DNA from: Mycolicibacterium moriokaense
GTDB taxonomy: Bacteria; Actinomycetota; Actinomycetes; Mycobacteriales; Mycobacteriaceae
Assembly: GCF_010726085.1 (NCBI RefSeq)
Contig: NZ_AP022560.1
Coordinates: 6,014,001 to 6,078,000 of the forward strand
Reading direction: 5' to 3'
DNA length: 64,000 nt
Position numbers and translations under genes: made by a program. The notes below the pieces were generated by a model. It had not been told where the DNA came from, did no database searches, and saw only the letters and a program-made list of their open reading frames with translations. Below, piece by piece: positions 18,162 through 26,743 of this stretch; position 1 is the first letter of the stretch, and each line of letters begins with the position of its first letter.

Positions 18162-19753
18162 ACCTCCCCGCCACACTGATGCCGCTGCCGGTGCTGATCC
18201 CCACACTCGGCGCGGCGGCGACGCTGATCGCCGGTCGCCGTCCGAGGCTGCAGCGGCTCATGACCCTCGTCGCGCTGTCGATCGTCGTCGCGGTGTGTGC
18301 CGTACTGCTCGTCCTCGCCGACCGGGACGGCACGTTGGTGCTGAACGTCGGCGGCTGGGGCCAATCGGTGCCCGGCATGGGTCCGCTGGGCATCACCCTC
18401 GTCGTCGACCGGCTGTCGGCCCTGATGCTCGTCGTGTCGTCAATCGTGCTGTTGGCGGTGGTGTTCTACGCCATCGGCCAGGGCATCCGCGACGGCGACG
18501 AGCGTCAGCCCGTGTCCATCTTCATGCCGACGTATCTGGTGCTGTCGGCAGGCGTCTACACGGCGTTCCTCGCCGGCGACCTGTTCAACCTGTTCGTCGG
18601 CTTCGAGGTGCTGCTGGCCGCGAGCTTCGTGTTGCTGACCATCGGGGCGAGCAAAGACCGTGTCCGCGCCGGCATCTCGTACGTGATGGTCTCGATGGTG
18701 TCGTCGCTGATATTCCTGTTCGGGATCGCGCTCGTGTACGCCGCCACCGGGACGTTGAACATGGCGGAGATCGCGTTGCGGCTCGACGACGTGTCCGCCG
18801 GCACCCGCTCGGCGATCTTCGCCGTGTTGTTGGTGGCGTTCGGGATCAAGGCCGCGGTGTTCCCGCTGTCGGGCTGGCTGCCCGACTCCTACCCCACCGC
18901 ACCGGCCCCGGTGACCGCGGTGTTCGCCGGCTTGCTGACCAAAGTCGGTGTGTACGCGATCATCCGGGCGCACTCGCTGCTGTTCCCCAGCGGTGGGCTG
19001 GACCCGGTCCTGTTGGTGGCGGCGCTGTTCACGATGCTGGTCGGCATCCTCGGCGCGATCGCCCAGAACGACATCAAACGACTGCTCTCCTTCACCTTGG
19101 TCAGCCACATCGGCTACATGGTGTTCGGCATCGCGCTGGCCAACGCGCTCGGGATGTCGGGCGCGATCTATTACGTGGCGCACCACATCCTGGTGCAGAC
19201 CACCCTGTTCCTTGTCGTCGGCCTGATCGAACGTCAGGCCGGGGCGTCGACGATGGACCGGCTCGGCGGTTTGGCGGCGGCCAGCCCGCTGCTGGCGTTC
19301 GTGTTCGTGGTACCCGCGCTCAATCTCGGTGGCATACCGCCGTTCTCGGGTTTCATCGGAAAGGTCGCGCTGCTGGAGGCCGGTGCGCAGGTCGGCTCCG
19401 TGCTGGCGTGGACGTTGGTGGGCGGCGGGGTCGTGACCAGCCTGCTGACGCTCTACGTGGTGGCTCGGGTGTGGACGAGGGCGTTCTGGCGCTCGCGTGC
19501 GGATGCCCCGGAAGGTCATCTCTCCGCGGGCTCACCTATGGCGCTGCTCGACGAACCCGAGGACATCCAGTTCGTCGACCGCGACAACGTGGGCCGCATG
19601 CCGGCCGGGATGGTCGCGCCGACGGGGGCGCTGATCGCCGTGGGGTTGGCGCTGACCGTGTTCGCCGGGCCGATCTTCTCCTACAGCGAGCGCGCCGCAG
19701 ACGAGGTGTTGGATCGGGGTCAGTACATCACTGCGGTGGTGGGAACGCGATGA
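18158..19753 (+). CDS. mrpD: Mrp antiporter subunit D (NuoM/N-like)
   Basis: A 531-residue polytopic antiporter-like subunit with about fourteen hydrophobic segments. Family features include the NLFVGFEVLLAASFVLL glutamate helix (about residue 147), the lysine helix GIKAAVFPLSGWLPDSYPTAPAPVTA (about 229-254), ILGAIAQNDIKRLLSFTLVSHIGY (about 303-326) and FSGFIGKVALLEA (about 397-409). Together with MrpA it forms the proton/sodium-translocating core. It overlaps mrpC by four bases. The gap to mrpE is 28 bases and contains a good GAGG ribosome-binding site. Confidence 0.95.
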   Translation: MNLPATLMPLPVLIPTLGAAATLIAGRRPRLQRLMTLVALSIVVAVCAVLLVLADRDGTLVLNVGGWGQSVPGMGPLGITLVVDRLSALMLVVSSIVLLAVVFYAIGQGIRDGDERQPVSIFMPTYLVLSAGVYTAFLAGDLFNLFVGFEVLLAASFVLLTIGASKDRVRAGISYVMVSMVSSLIFLFGIALVYAATGTLNMAEIALRLDDVSAGTRSAIFAVLLVAFGIKAAVFPLSGWLPDSYPTAPAPVTAVFAGLLTKVGVYAIIRAHSLLFPSGGLDPVLLVAALFTMLVGILGAIAQNDIKRLLSFTLVSHIGYMVFGIALANALGMSGAIYYVAHHILVQTTLFLVVGLIERQAGASTMDRLGGLAAASPLLAFVFVVPALNLGGIPPFSGFIGKVALLEAGAQVGSVLAWTLVGGGVVTSLLTLYVVARVWTRAFWRSRADAPEGHLSAGSPMALLDEPEDIQFVDRDNVGRMPAGMVAPTGALIAVGLALTVFAGPIFSYSERAADEVLDRGQYITAVVGTR

Positions 19754-19781
19754 GCGCTTGCGCGAAGAGCCGAGGACGCCG

Positions 19782-20315
19782 ATGAGACGTATTGCGTTGC
19801 GGGTCTGGGTGATCTGTTGGCTGGTGCTGGTCTGGGTGCTGCTGTGGGGCACGTTCTCCGTGGCCAATTTTGTGTCGGGTCTCGCGGTCGCGCTACTGAT
19901 CACCTGGCTCCTGCCGCTGCCCGCGGTACCCGTCAACGGCAAGGTGCACCCGCTGTCGCTGCTGCGGCTGATCCTCACCGTCATCTACTTCCTGGTGCTG
20001 TCGTCGGTCCAGGTGGCCTGGCTCGCCATCAAGCCGGGACCGCCGCCGTTGTCGGCCGTGATGCGCGCACACCTCTCGGTCAAATCCGATCTGGTGCTGG
20101 CGTTGGCGGTCAACATCTTCAACCTCATCCCCGGGTCCATCGTGTTGGAGATCGACCAGACCCGTCGACGGCTGTACATGCACGTCCTCGACGTCGGATC
20201 GGACCGTGCGGTTGAAAGGTTCCACCGCCAGGTGTCCGTCGTGGAGCGGCTGTTGGTCGCGAGCTTCGAGCGCGACGAGGACTGGCGCCCGACCCTGAGC
20301 GAGGAGAGCGCATGA
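19782..20315 (+). CDS. mrpE: Mrp antiporter subunit E
   Basis: A 177-residue MrpE protein with three N-terminal hydrophobic segments within residues 1-80, including RVWVICWLVLVWVLLWGTFS and a PLSLLRLILTVIYFLVLSSVQVA-type helix. A cytoplasmic domain follows with VALAVNIFNLIPGSIVLEID-like family sequence and the C-terminal SVVERLLVASFE. I chose ATG 19782 because a GAGG at 19772-19775 is six bases upstream. A TTG at 19758 would add eight residues. The stop overlaps the mrpF start by four bases. Confidence 0.93.
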   Translation: MRRIALRVWVICWLVLVWVLLWGTFSVANFVSGLAVALLITWLLPLPAVPVNGKVHPLSLLRLILTVIYFLVLSSVQVAWLAIKPGPPPLSAVMRAHLSVKSDLVLALAVNIFNLIPGSIVLEIDQTRRRLYMHVLDVGSDRAVERFHRQVSVVERLLVASFERDEDWRPTLSEESA

Positions 20316-20599
20316 CAGTTGTCTGGGTCGTCGCGGCCGTGATGATCATCACCGCGGCGGCGTTCACGATGTTCCGTCTGCTCGCCGGGCCAAGCACGCT
20401 GGACCGCCTTGTCGCCGTGGATTGCCTTGTCGCGGTGGCGATGTGCGGTATCGGCATCTGGGCGGCCTACAGCCTGGACACCACCGTCACCTACGGCCTG
20501 ACCGCGCTGGCGTTGATCAGCTTCGTCGGGTCGGTGAGCGTCGCGAGGTTCCGCGTGCCCGATATCGAGAAGCCTCCGACTGTCAAGCGGTCACGATGA
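20312..20599 (+). CDS. mrpF: Mrp antiporter subunit F
   Basis: A 95-residue membrane protein with three hydrophobic segments typical of MrpF/MnhF. It has the FRLLAGPSTLDRLVAVDCLVA stretch at about residues 23-43, with the conserved Gly-Pro-Ser and Asp-Arg pair, then AAYSLDTTVTYGLTALALISF and a short basic tail. The length is usual for the family. It overlaps mrpE upstream and mrpG downstream by four bases each, continuing a fully coupled operon. Confidence 0.94.
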   Translation: MTVVWVVAAVMIITAAAFTMFRLLAGPSTLDRLVAVDCLVAVAMCGIGIWAAYSLDTTVTYGLTALALISFVGSVSVARFRVPDIEKPPTVKRSR

Positions 20600-20952
20600 G
20601 CGTCTTCGACATCGTTGCCAGCGTCCTCATCCTCGGCGGCTCGGCGCTCGCGCTGACCGCAGCGATCGGCGTGGTCCGTTTCCCCGACACCCTGACGCGC
20701 ATGCATGCGGCTTCCAAGCCGCAGGTGCTGGGGCTGCTGCTGGTGCTCGCGGGCGCGGCGGTGCGGCTGCACGGCCACATCGACCTCGGCATGCTGCTGC
20801 TGACCGGGTTGTTCACGGTGATCACCGCACCGGTCGTGGCGAACAGGGTTGGCCAGCTGGCGTACCGGGAACAGAACGTTCGCGACGACTTGCTGACGAA
20901 GGACGAAATGTACGAGTTCACCGAACCCGAGCGCGGCAATGGCCAGGTCTGA
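20596..20952 (+). CDS. mrpG: Mrp antiporter subunit G
   Basis: A 118-residue MrpG/MnhG protein with three membrane segments. The signature AAIGVVRFPDTLTRMHAASK (about residues 23-42) and the last helix GLFTVITAPVVANRVGQLAY identify it clearly. A charged tail of about 25 residues follows. ATG 20596 overlaps the mrpF stop. The gene ends 14 bases inside the following methyltransferase gene, so that gene is probably co-transcribed with the Mrp operon although unrelated to transport. Confidence 0.94.
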   Translation: MSVFDIVASVLILGGSALALTAAIGVVRFPDTLTRMHAASKPQVLGLLLVLAGAAVRLHGHIDLGMLLLTGLFTVITAPVVANRVGQLAYREQNVRDDLLTKDEMYEFTEPERGNGQV

Positions 20953-21817
20953 CGACGACACCTGGGACATCACCGAGGGCGTCGGCGCGACCGCACTCGG
21001 GGTCGCGTGGGCGCGGTCGCAGGAAGCGGCGTCGAGTTGCCCGCTGTTCACCGATTCCTACGCACAGCGATTCATCGATGCGGCCGTCGCGCGCGGCTGG
21101 CAGCTGCCACCGGCCCACATGGTCGAACGCATCCGTTCCATATCGAATTACGCGGCGTCGCGCACGAAGTGGTTCGACGACTTCTTCATCACCGCGGGAG
21201 CCAACGGCGTCGTGCAGGCCGTCATCCTCGCCGCGGGTCTCGACGCCAGGGCCTGGCGGCTGCCGTGGGCGACCGACAGCGTCGTCTACGAAATCGATCA
21301 GCCGAAGGTGCTCGCCTTCAAGGCGGAAACGCTGGCGAACGACCACCCGGCGGCCCGTTACGTGGCGGTCCCCGTCGATCTGCGGCAGGACTGGCCGAAA
21401 GCCCTGCGCGACGCGGGTTTCGACGCACAGGAGCCGACGGTGTGGGCCGCCGAGGGCCTGTTGCCGTACCTGCCCGCCGACGCCCAGGATCTGCTGTTCG
21501 AGCGCATCCACGAACTCAGCGCACCCGGCAGCCGGATCGGTGTCGAATCGTTCGGCGCCGGGTTCTTCGACTCCGGCTATCTGGAAACCCGGCGCGAACA
21601 GTTGCGCCAGCTGCGCGAGCAGGCCGGTGACGACACCGATGCCCCCGATGTGGCCGACCTCTGGTTCATCGAGGAGCGCACCGACGTCGCGGAGTGGTTG
21701 ATGAAGCACGGCTGGCGGGTGTCGTCGGAGGACGCCGGGACGCTGTTGGAACGGTACGGCCGTCCTCCCGGGGAGACCACACCGCGCACCGTGTTCGTCG
21801 AGGCTGTCCGCGTCTAG
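20939..21817 (+). CDS. class I SAM-dependent methyltransferase (TIGR00027 family)
   Basis: A 292-residue protein of the large mycobacterial family of putative O-methyltransferases related to leucine carboxyl methyltransferases. Motifs are the N-terminal VGATALGVAWARSQE (about residues 15-29), the FITAGANGVVQAVILAAGLDARAWRL SAM-binding region split around residues 82-107, an acidic end of strand two (VYEIDQPKVL), and VWAAEGLLPYLP near residue 170. Substrates are unknown for almost all members. It overlaps mrpG by 14 bases. The stop is six bases from the stop of the convergent Lon-domain gene. Confidence 0.88.
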   Translation: MARSDDDTWDITEGVGATALGVAWARSQEAASSCPLFTDSYAQRFIDAAVARGWQLPPAHMVERIRSISNYAASRTKWFDDFFITAGANGVVQAVILAAGLDARAWRLPWATDSVVYEIDQPKVLAFKAETLANDHPAARYVAVPVDLRQDWPKALRDAGFDAQEPTVWAAEGLLPYLPADAQDLLFERIHELSAPGSRIGVESFGAGFFDSGYLETRREQLRQLREQAGDDTDAPDVADLWFIEERTDVAEWLMKHGWRVSSEDAGTLLERYGRPPGETTPRTVFVEAVRV

Positions 21818-21823
21818 CCTGCG

Positions 21824-22456
21824 CTACTCCGACAGCTGGAACTCGACCATCGCGGTGACGGTGTCGACGGCCTCACTCAGCGCCGTCACCCGCGCGGCGA
21901 CGGACGGCGCGGCGAGCACCGCGTACCGGTCCGCCTGGCCCATCGGAAGGCGGGAGGCCAAGGCGTACAACCACGTCGACGCTTCGCCCGACGCGTCGGC
22001 ACCCGCGACGATGTCCCTGCCGACCACCTGCGCACCGCGCGCCTGCGCGATCCGCTCGAACAGCGCGACCATCCGGTCCTCGATGTCTCTGATCGCGTCC
22101 ACGTCGACGCTCTCGCCCGGTTCGTCGGGCCAGGGTTCGACGGCCGCGCGCGGATACGGATCGTCGGGCTGCCACTCCAACACCTTGATCCGCTCCCCCA
22201 TGGCGCAGCGCAGGCGATAGCGGCCGTCCCCGAAGTCGGCGGCCTCGACGATGTGGGCCATGGCGCCGACGTCGCTGCGGATGTCGCCACCGCCCACCTC
22301 ACGGCCCGCGGCGATCAGCACCACGCCGAACGCCGGATCGTCGGTGGCCAGACACTCGGAAATCATTGCGGTGTAGCGCGGTTCGAAGATCCGCAGCGGC
22401 AGCTCCTCACCGGGCAGCATCGCCACCTGCAGCGGGAACATCGGCGTGACTGCCAC
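21824..22456 (-). CDS. Lon N-terminal (LON substrate-binding) domain protein
   Basis: A 210-residue protein matching the stand-alone LON-SB/PUA-like domain: MFPLQVAMLPGEELPLRIFE-type opening at residues 6-25, then RYTAMISECL, GVGA-like AHIVE and RYRLRCAMGERIKV strands, and a helical C-terminal half. It lacks any ATPase or protease domain. It corresponds to Rv0434. Such proteins are thought to bind unfolded or specific protein segments, but their role is unproven. It follows the YbdK ligase gene by two bases on the same strand, so the two are likely co-transcribed. Confidence 0.9.
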   Translation of the reverse strand: MAVTPMFPLQVAMLPGEELPLRIFEPRYTAMISECLATDDPAFGVVLIAAGREVGGGDIRSDVGAMAHIVEAADFGDGRYRLRCAMGERIKVLEWQPDDPYPRAAVEPWPDEPGESVDVDAIRDIEDRMVALFERIAQARGAQVVGRDIVAGADASGEASTWLYALASRLPMGQADRYAVLAAPSVAARVTALSEAVDTVTAMVEFQLSE

Positions 22457-22458
22457 CC

Positions 22459-23592
22459 TCAGATGTCCAACTCGGCGACCAGCGCGTCGACCACCGCACG
22501 CAGATCACCGTCGTGCTCCTCCGCGACCCGCCGTTGACGTTGGTAGGACCCACCCGATCTGCAGATGTCGGTGACACCGCGCAGTTCGTCGGCACAGTTC
22601 AACGAGGCGGCGACCGGTTCGAGTCGGTTCAGCAGATCGTCGAGATCCTCAGTGACCAGACGCTCGTTACTGTCCTCATCGAGGATGATCACCGCATCCA
22701 GGCCGTATCGGGCTGCGCGCCACTTGTTTTCCTGGACATGCCACGGCGGCATCGTCGGGAGCCGTTCCCCGGCGTCCAGACGTCGATCGAGGTCGACGAT
22801 CAGGCAGTGCGTCAACGCGACGATCGAGCTCAGTTCGCGCACGTTGGACACCCCGTCGAAGATCCGCACCTCCACCGTGCCGATGTGCGGCGACGGCCGG
22901 ATGTCCCAACGGATCTCGTTCATGTGGTCGATGATGCCGGTCTTCTTCTGGTCGTGGACGAAGCCCTCCCATTCGCTCCACGTCTGGAAGTGGAAAGGCA
23001 GACCGGCCGTCGGCAACTGCTGGAACATCATCGCCCGGTTGGACGCATAGCCGGTGTCCTCACCGTCCCAGAACGGCGACGACGCGGACAGCGCCAGCAG
23101 ATGCGGGTAGTGATTGAGCAGCGACGTGATGATCGCCATCACCTTGTGCGCTGACGAGATACCCACGTGCACATGGACACCCCAGATCAGCATCTGCCTG
23201 CCCCACCACTGCGTGCGCTTGATCAGCTCGGCGTAGCGGGGCGCATCGGTCAGGCTCTCCGGGGTCCACTTCGCGAACGGATGCGTGCCCGCGCAGAACA
23301 GCTCCATGTTGCGGTCACGCACGATCTTGCGCGCGGTCCGCAGCGTGGAGCTCAGGTCTTCCATCGCCTCGGGGACGGAATCACAGACACCGGTGACGAT
23401 CTCGACCGTGTTGCGCAGCAGCTCCTTGTGGACCCGCGGGTTGTTCGCGCCGAGCTCCTCGATGACCTCAGTGGCCTCGTTGCTCACGTCGCGGGTCTCG
23501 GCGTCGACGAGCGCGAACTCCCATTCCACCCCGAGCGTTGGCCGGGGTGAACCGACGAAATCTATATGGCTGCTAGCCGGTACCGATGACAC
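22459..23592 (-). CDS. YbdK-type carboxylate-amine ligase (glutamate-cysteine ligase-like)
   Basis: A 377-residue ATP-dependent ligase of the GCS2/YbdK family. Conserved segments are [11 protein letters not shown] (about residues 20-30, metal-binding glutamates), [11 protein letters not shown], the HVHVGI motif near residue 145, FHFQTWSEW and [11 protein letters not shown] near residue 310. YbdK enzymes have weak glutamate-cysteine ligase activity, and mycobacteria make mycothiol instead of glutathione, so the real substrate is uncertain. The GTG start at 23592 overlaps sodC by 20 bases and gives the same length as the M. tuberculosis homolog Rv0433. A longer frame to 23736 runs through sodC and is not coding. 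Confidence 0.85.
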   Translation of the reverse strand: MSSVPASSHIDFVGSPRPTLGVEWEFALVDAETRDVSNEATEVIEELGANNPRVHKELLRNTVEIVTGVCDSVPEAMEDLSSTLRTARKIVRDRNMELFCAGTHPFAKWTPESLTDAPRYAELIKRTQWWGRQMLIWGVHVHVGISSAHKVMAIITSLLNHYPHLLALSASSPFWDGEDTGYASNRAMMFQQLPTAGLPFHFQTWSEWEGFVHDQKKTGIIDHMNEIRWDIRPSPHIGTVEVRIFDGVSNVRELSSIVALTHCLIVDLDRRLDAGERLPTMPPWHVQENKWRAARYGLDAVIILDEDSNERLVTEDLDDLLNRLEPVAASLNCADELRGVTDICRSGGSYQRQRRVAEEHDGDLRAVVDALVAELDI

Positions 23593-24280
23593 CGCACGCC
23601 ACGCGCTTTCCGGCGTCGCCCGTGGCCAGGGTGGTCTCGTCCGGCGGCGGGGCGCCGTTGACCTGCTGGTAGCGCTCGGGCGGGATGTTGGCGAAGTTGT
23701 CCGCCTTCTCGTGGATGATGATCGCCGTCTGCGCACCGCTCGTCAGGTCCTCGGCGGTGAACGCGTCGGTGGTGGTCACCAACAATGCGGTGCCGTCCTC
23801 GCGAACCTGCAGCGACGTCAGGTCACCACTCGCGGGATGACCGGAGTGTCCGGCCACCTGCAAATGTCCACCGGCGGAGTTGAAGTCGCCCGGCGCACCG
23901 CCTGCCGGCGCGACCGAGTTCGGCTCGCACTTGCCGACCGAGTGAATGTGCAGACCGTGGAAGCCGGGCGCCAGCTCACCCGGGGCGGTGGTCTCGACGG
24001 TGACGGTGGCGTAGTCCCCGCTGAACGCGATCTGCGCCGTCGCGACCGTGGTGCCTTCGGCGTTTTTCAGGTCCGCGGTCAGCGTCTCTCCGGCGGCCTC
24101 GCCTCCGGTACCGCCGTGGCCGCCGCTCTCTTCACCCGGCGGCGCCGCGGGCGGCGGCGAGCCCGTCCAGATCGACGGCGTGGTGCCAGGAGAGGTTGCC
24201 GGTTGTTCGGGGGAGCTGCAAGCGGTCAACACGAAAGCGGGAACCGCGAAGCAAGCTGCGGCAGCGACGGTCTTCAGCAT
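23573..24280 (-). CDS. sodC: Cu(/Zn) superoxide dismutase lipoprotein
   Basis: A 235-residue exported lipoprotein that dismutates superoxide at the cell envelope. A signal peptide ends in the lipobox VLTAC (Cys21), followed by a Pro/Ser/Gly-rich linker to about residue 70. The enzyme domain shows the copper histidines in [10 protein letters not shown], the [11 protein letters not shown] segment, and the IIHEKADNF histidine. A cysteine pair (GKCEPN and RVACGVIG) could form the conserved disulfide. M. tuberculosis SodC (Rv0432) is reported to be active without zinc, so zinc binding here is uncertain. ATG 24280 gives the signal peptide directly. Confidence 0.93.
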   Translation of the reverse strand: MLKTVAAAACFAVPAFVLTACSSPEQPATSPGTTPSIWTGSPPPAAPPGEESGGHGGTGGEAAGETLTADLKNAEGTTVATAQIAFSGDYATVTVETTAPGELAPGFHGLHIHSVGKCEPNSVAPAGGAPGDFNSAGGHLQVAGHSGHPASGDLTSLQVREDGTALLVTTTDAFTAEDLTSGAQTAIIIHEKADNFANIPPERYQQVNGAPPPDETTLATGDAGKRVACGVIGTG

Positions 24281-24290
24281 GGGCAAGAGC

Positions 24291-24752
24291 CTAGCCGGTG
24301 ACCACCACGAGGATGCCCGGCGGTTGCTCCGCGAGTTCGGGCAGGCGCGGTTCGACCGGGGCGTCCAACAACCGGGCGATTTCCTCGGCCGCCTCCCGTT
24401 CGCCTGGGCCGTCGGCGAAGTACACGGTGGTGACCGTGACGTCCGGCAACTCCAGGTTCCCGGTCTCGGCGACGTCCCAGCCGCCCTCGCGCAGCCGGTT
24501 GGCGGTGCCTTCCGCGGCGCCGTCGACCGTCGAGATGTTGAAGACGCGCACCTCGGGCTTGGCCGGCTTGGGCGACGTCGACGGGCTGGTCTTCGTGGTC
24601 GTCGTGGTGGTTGTCGCGATGGGCGACTGCTCGCCCTCGTCGTCGCCGCCACCCATCGCCTGAAATCCGACCAGCAGAAACACCACGCCGAGGAACAGCA
24701 GGACCATCACCATCGCGCGCAGGGGGAGGCCAGACGAATTTTGCTGATTCAT
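24291..24752 (-). CDS. membrane-anchored LytR C-terminal domain protein
   Basis: A 153-residue protein. One membrane segment at about residues 11-31 ([21 protein letters not shown]) is followed by a Thr/Ser/Pro-rich linker with seven consecutive threonines near residue 47. A LytR_C domain fills residues 65-153, with the [20 protein letters not shown] and GWDVAETGN features. LytR_C domains occur at the end of LCP ligases that attach polymers to the cell wall; this protein is a stand-alone copy. It corresponds to Rv0431. A GTG nine bases upstream is an alternative start. It lies 10 bases upstream of sodC. Confidence 0.85.
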   Translation of the reverse strand: MNQQNSSGLPLRAMVMVLLFLGVVFLLVGFQAMGGGDDEGEQSPIATTTTTTTKTSPSTSPKPAKPEVRVFNISTVDGAAEGTANRLREGGWDVAETGNLELPDVTVTTVYFADGPGEREAAEEIARLLDAPVEPRLPELAEQPPGILVVVTG

Positions 24753-24804
24753 TGCGTTCACTGTATCCAGCCGGACAAGCCGGCCCGCCAATCCCCCGAC
24801 GGGC

Positions 24805-25113
24805 TCAGGTGACGTCGAAGCCCAATCGGCGTGCGGCCCGCGCCTTCTGCCTGCTGGCCCGCAGCCGGCGCAACCGCTTGACCAGCATGGGGTCGGCGGC
24901 AAGCGCCTCGGGGCGGTCGACGAGCGCGTTCAGCACCTGGTAGTAGCGGGTCGCCGACATGGAGAACAGCTCTTTGATCGCGTCTTCCTTGGAGCCCGCG
25001 TACTTCCACCACTGGCGCTCGAACGCCAAGATGTCGTGCTCGCGCCGGGTCAACCCGTCAGCCAGGGCAGGGTCGTCCCCGGATTGCTCAGTCCGCGCGA
25101 TTGCGCCGTCCAT
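24805..25113 (-). CDS. DUF3263 protein, 102 aa
   Basis: A 102-residue basic, helical protein of the actinobacterial DUF3263 family. Features are the LTRREHDILAFERQWWKYAG opening (about residues 21-40), KEDAIKELFSMSATRYYQVLN, and a C-terminal RRLRASRQKARAARR cluster. The central helices look like a small helix-turn-helix, and DNA binding is plausible but unproven. ATG 25113 has AGGAG five bases upstream and gives exactly the length of Rv0430. It is divergent from def with a 136-base gap. Confidence 0.9.
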   Translation of the reverse strand: MDGAIARTEQSGDDPALADGLTRREHDILAFERQWWKYAGSKEDAIKELFSMSATRYYQVLNALVDRPEALAADPMLVKRLRRLRASRQKARAARRLGFDVT

Positions 25114-25249
25114 TTCGCTCCTGGACCCTTCCAACACTCGAAATGACATCGCTGTGGTTCGGCGATCATTCAACCACGGGTTAGCAACCTGAGGCGTTCG
25201 ACATGCCCGCGAGTCGGGCGATAAGGATTGCCGACTTAAGCTGTTGCGC

Positions 25250-25843
25250 GTGGCAGTCGTACCCATTCGCATCGTAGGAGATCCCGTCTTGCACACCGCG
25301 ACCGAGCCGATACCCGTGGGCGAGGACGGTTCGCTGCCTGCGGATCTCGCGGACTTGATCCAAGACATGTACGACACGATGGCCGCGGCCAACGGTGTCG
25401 GGCTCGCCGCGAACCAGATCGGTGTGTCCAAGCGAGTGTTCGTCTACGACTGCGCCGACGACCGCGGCAAGACGACGCGGCGCAAGGGTGTCGTCATCAA
25501 TCCGGTGCTGGAGACGTCCGAGGTTCCCGAGACGATGCCCGACCCCGACGACGATGACGAGGGCTGCCTGTCGGTGCCCGGGGAGTCGTTTCCGACCGGC
25601 AGGGCCGACTGGGCGCGGGTGACGGGTCTGGACGCCGACGGCACGCCCATCACACTCGAGGGCACCGGCCTGTTCGCGCGGATGCTGCAGCACGAGACCG
25701 GACACCTCGACGGTTTCCTCTACTTGGATCGGCTGGTCGGCCGCCATGCCCGTGCCGCCAAGCGTGCGGTGAAGTCGCACGGCTGGGGCGTACCGGGTCT
25801 GTCGTGGACTCCCGGTGAGGATCCCGACCCGTTCGGTCACTGA
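25250..25843 (+). CDS. def: peptide deformylase
   Basis: A 197-residue cytosolic metalloenzyme that removes the formyl group from nascent N-terminal methionine. The three motifs are [10 protein letters not shown] (about residues 49-58), EGCLSVPG (about 104-111) and QHETGHLDG (about 146-154). The Cys and the two His bind the metal. The third motif reads HETGH where most deformylases have HExDH, as I recall for M. tuberculosis Def. GTG 25250 gives MAVVPIRI, matching the 197-residue M. tuberculosis protein; a TTG six bases upstream is less likely. Its stop shares one base with the next ATG. Confidence 0.93.
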   Translation: MAVVPIRIVGDPVLHTATEPIPVGEDGSLPADLADLIQDMYDTMAAANGVGLAANQIGVSKRVFVYDCADDRGKTTRRKGVVINPVLETSEVPETMPDPDDDDEGCLSVPGESFPTGRADWARVTGLDADGTPITLEGTGLFARMLQHETGHLDGFLYLDRLVGRHARAAKRAVKSHGWGVPGLSWTPGEDPDPFGH

Positions 25844-26733
25844 TGCGGATCCCGCCGGTGGGCACACGGGTGATGATTCGTCACCGCCTGCCCGCCGGGT
25901 CGGCACCACCATTGACGGACGTGATCGGCCAGCTGGTGCAGACGGAGCCGACGCTGCAGGTGCGCACCAAACGCGGGGATGTGGTGGCGGTTCGTGTCGA
26001 CGACGTCGTGGTGATCAAGGCGCTCACCGCTGCGCCGGTGCGCACCGGCGACATTCGCAATCTCGAACATGCGGCCGCGCTGGGGTGGCCCGGCGTGGAG
26101 CAGCAGTGGGTGGGCGGCTGGCTCTGCCGCTTCGGGCACGGCAGCACGCGACGGGCCAATTCGGCTGTACCTCTGGATGCTTCCGCGACCCATGACATGG
26201 GTGTGATCGCCGATTGGTACGCGGCGCGATCGGCGCCGTCTCTCGTCAGCGCACCGGACCGACTGTTCCGCATTCCGCCGCAGGTGCCGACCGACGCCGA
26301 GAACCTCGTAATGGCATGCGATATCGGGCCTGGGGGTGTGTCTTCCGACGACGTGCTTCTGGCCCCGCGGCCGGACGACGAGTGGCTCCGGATCTATGAG
26401 CGCGACGTGCCTGTCGACGTGTTGACCGCCGTCGTGGACGGCGAGGTCGCCTTCGCGGCGATCCCGGGTATCGCGGTGGCACGCGCGGCCGTGACCGCCG
26501 CTCACAACGGAACCCGATGGGTGGGGTTGTCGGCGTTGAAGGTCAGCGAGGCCCAGCGACGCCGCGGTCACGCGCGCACCGTGTGCAGCGCACTGCTGAG
26601 TTGGGGCGCGGACCGCGGCGCACAGCGGGCGTACACCCAGGTGCTGTCGGACAATTCCTCCGCTACCGCGCTTTTCGAGTCGATGGGTTTCACGCTGCAC
26701 CACCGCTCGCGCTACGTGCAATTGCGTCCGTAG
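25843..26733 (+). CDS. GNAT-family N-acetyltransferase
   Basis: A 296-residue protein with a C-terminal GNAT domain (about residues 170-296). The acetyl-CoA-binding motif A reads EAQRRRGHARTVCSALLSWG, preceded by the GLSALKV strand, and the motif B region is LFESMGFTLHHRSRY. The N-terminal ~65 residues form a small beta-rich region (RVMIRHRLPAG, VIGQLVQTEP) that looks like an SH3-type barrel. It corresponds to Rv0428c. The substrate is unknown; coupling to def (TGATG overlap) suggests a function linked to N-terminal processing, which is only an inference. Confidence 0.88.
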   Translation: MRIPPVGTRVMIRHRLPAGSAPPLTDVIGQLVQTEPTLQVRTKRGDVVAVRVDDVVVIKALTAAPVRTGDIRNLEHAAALGWPGVEQQWVGGWLCRFGHGSTRRANSAVPLDASATHDMGVIADWYAARSAPSLVSAPDRLFRIPPQVPTDAENLVMACDIGPGGVSSDDVLLAPRPDDEWLRIYERDVPVDVLTAVVDGEVAFAAIPGIAVARAAVTAAHNGTRWVGLSALKVSEAQRRRGHARTVCSALLSWGADRGAQRAYTQVLSDNSSATALFESMGFTLHHRSRYVQLRP

Positions 26734-26743
26734 GCTTTCGACC

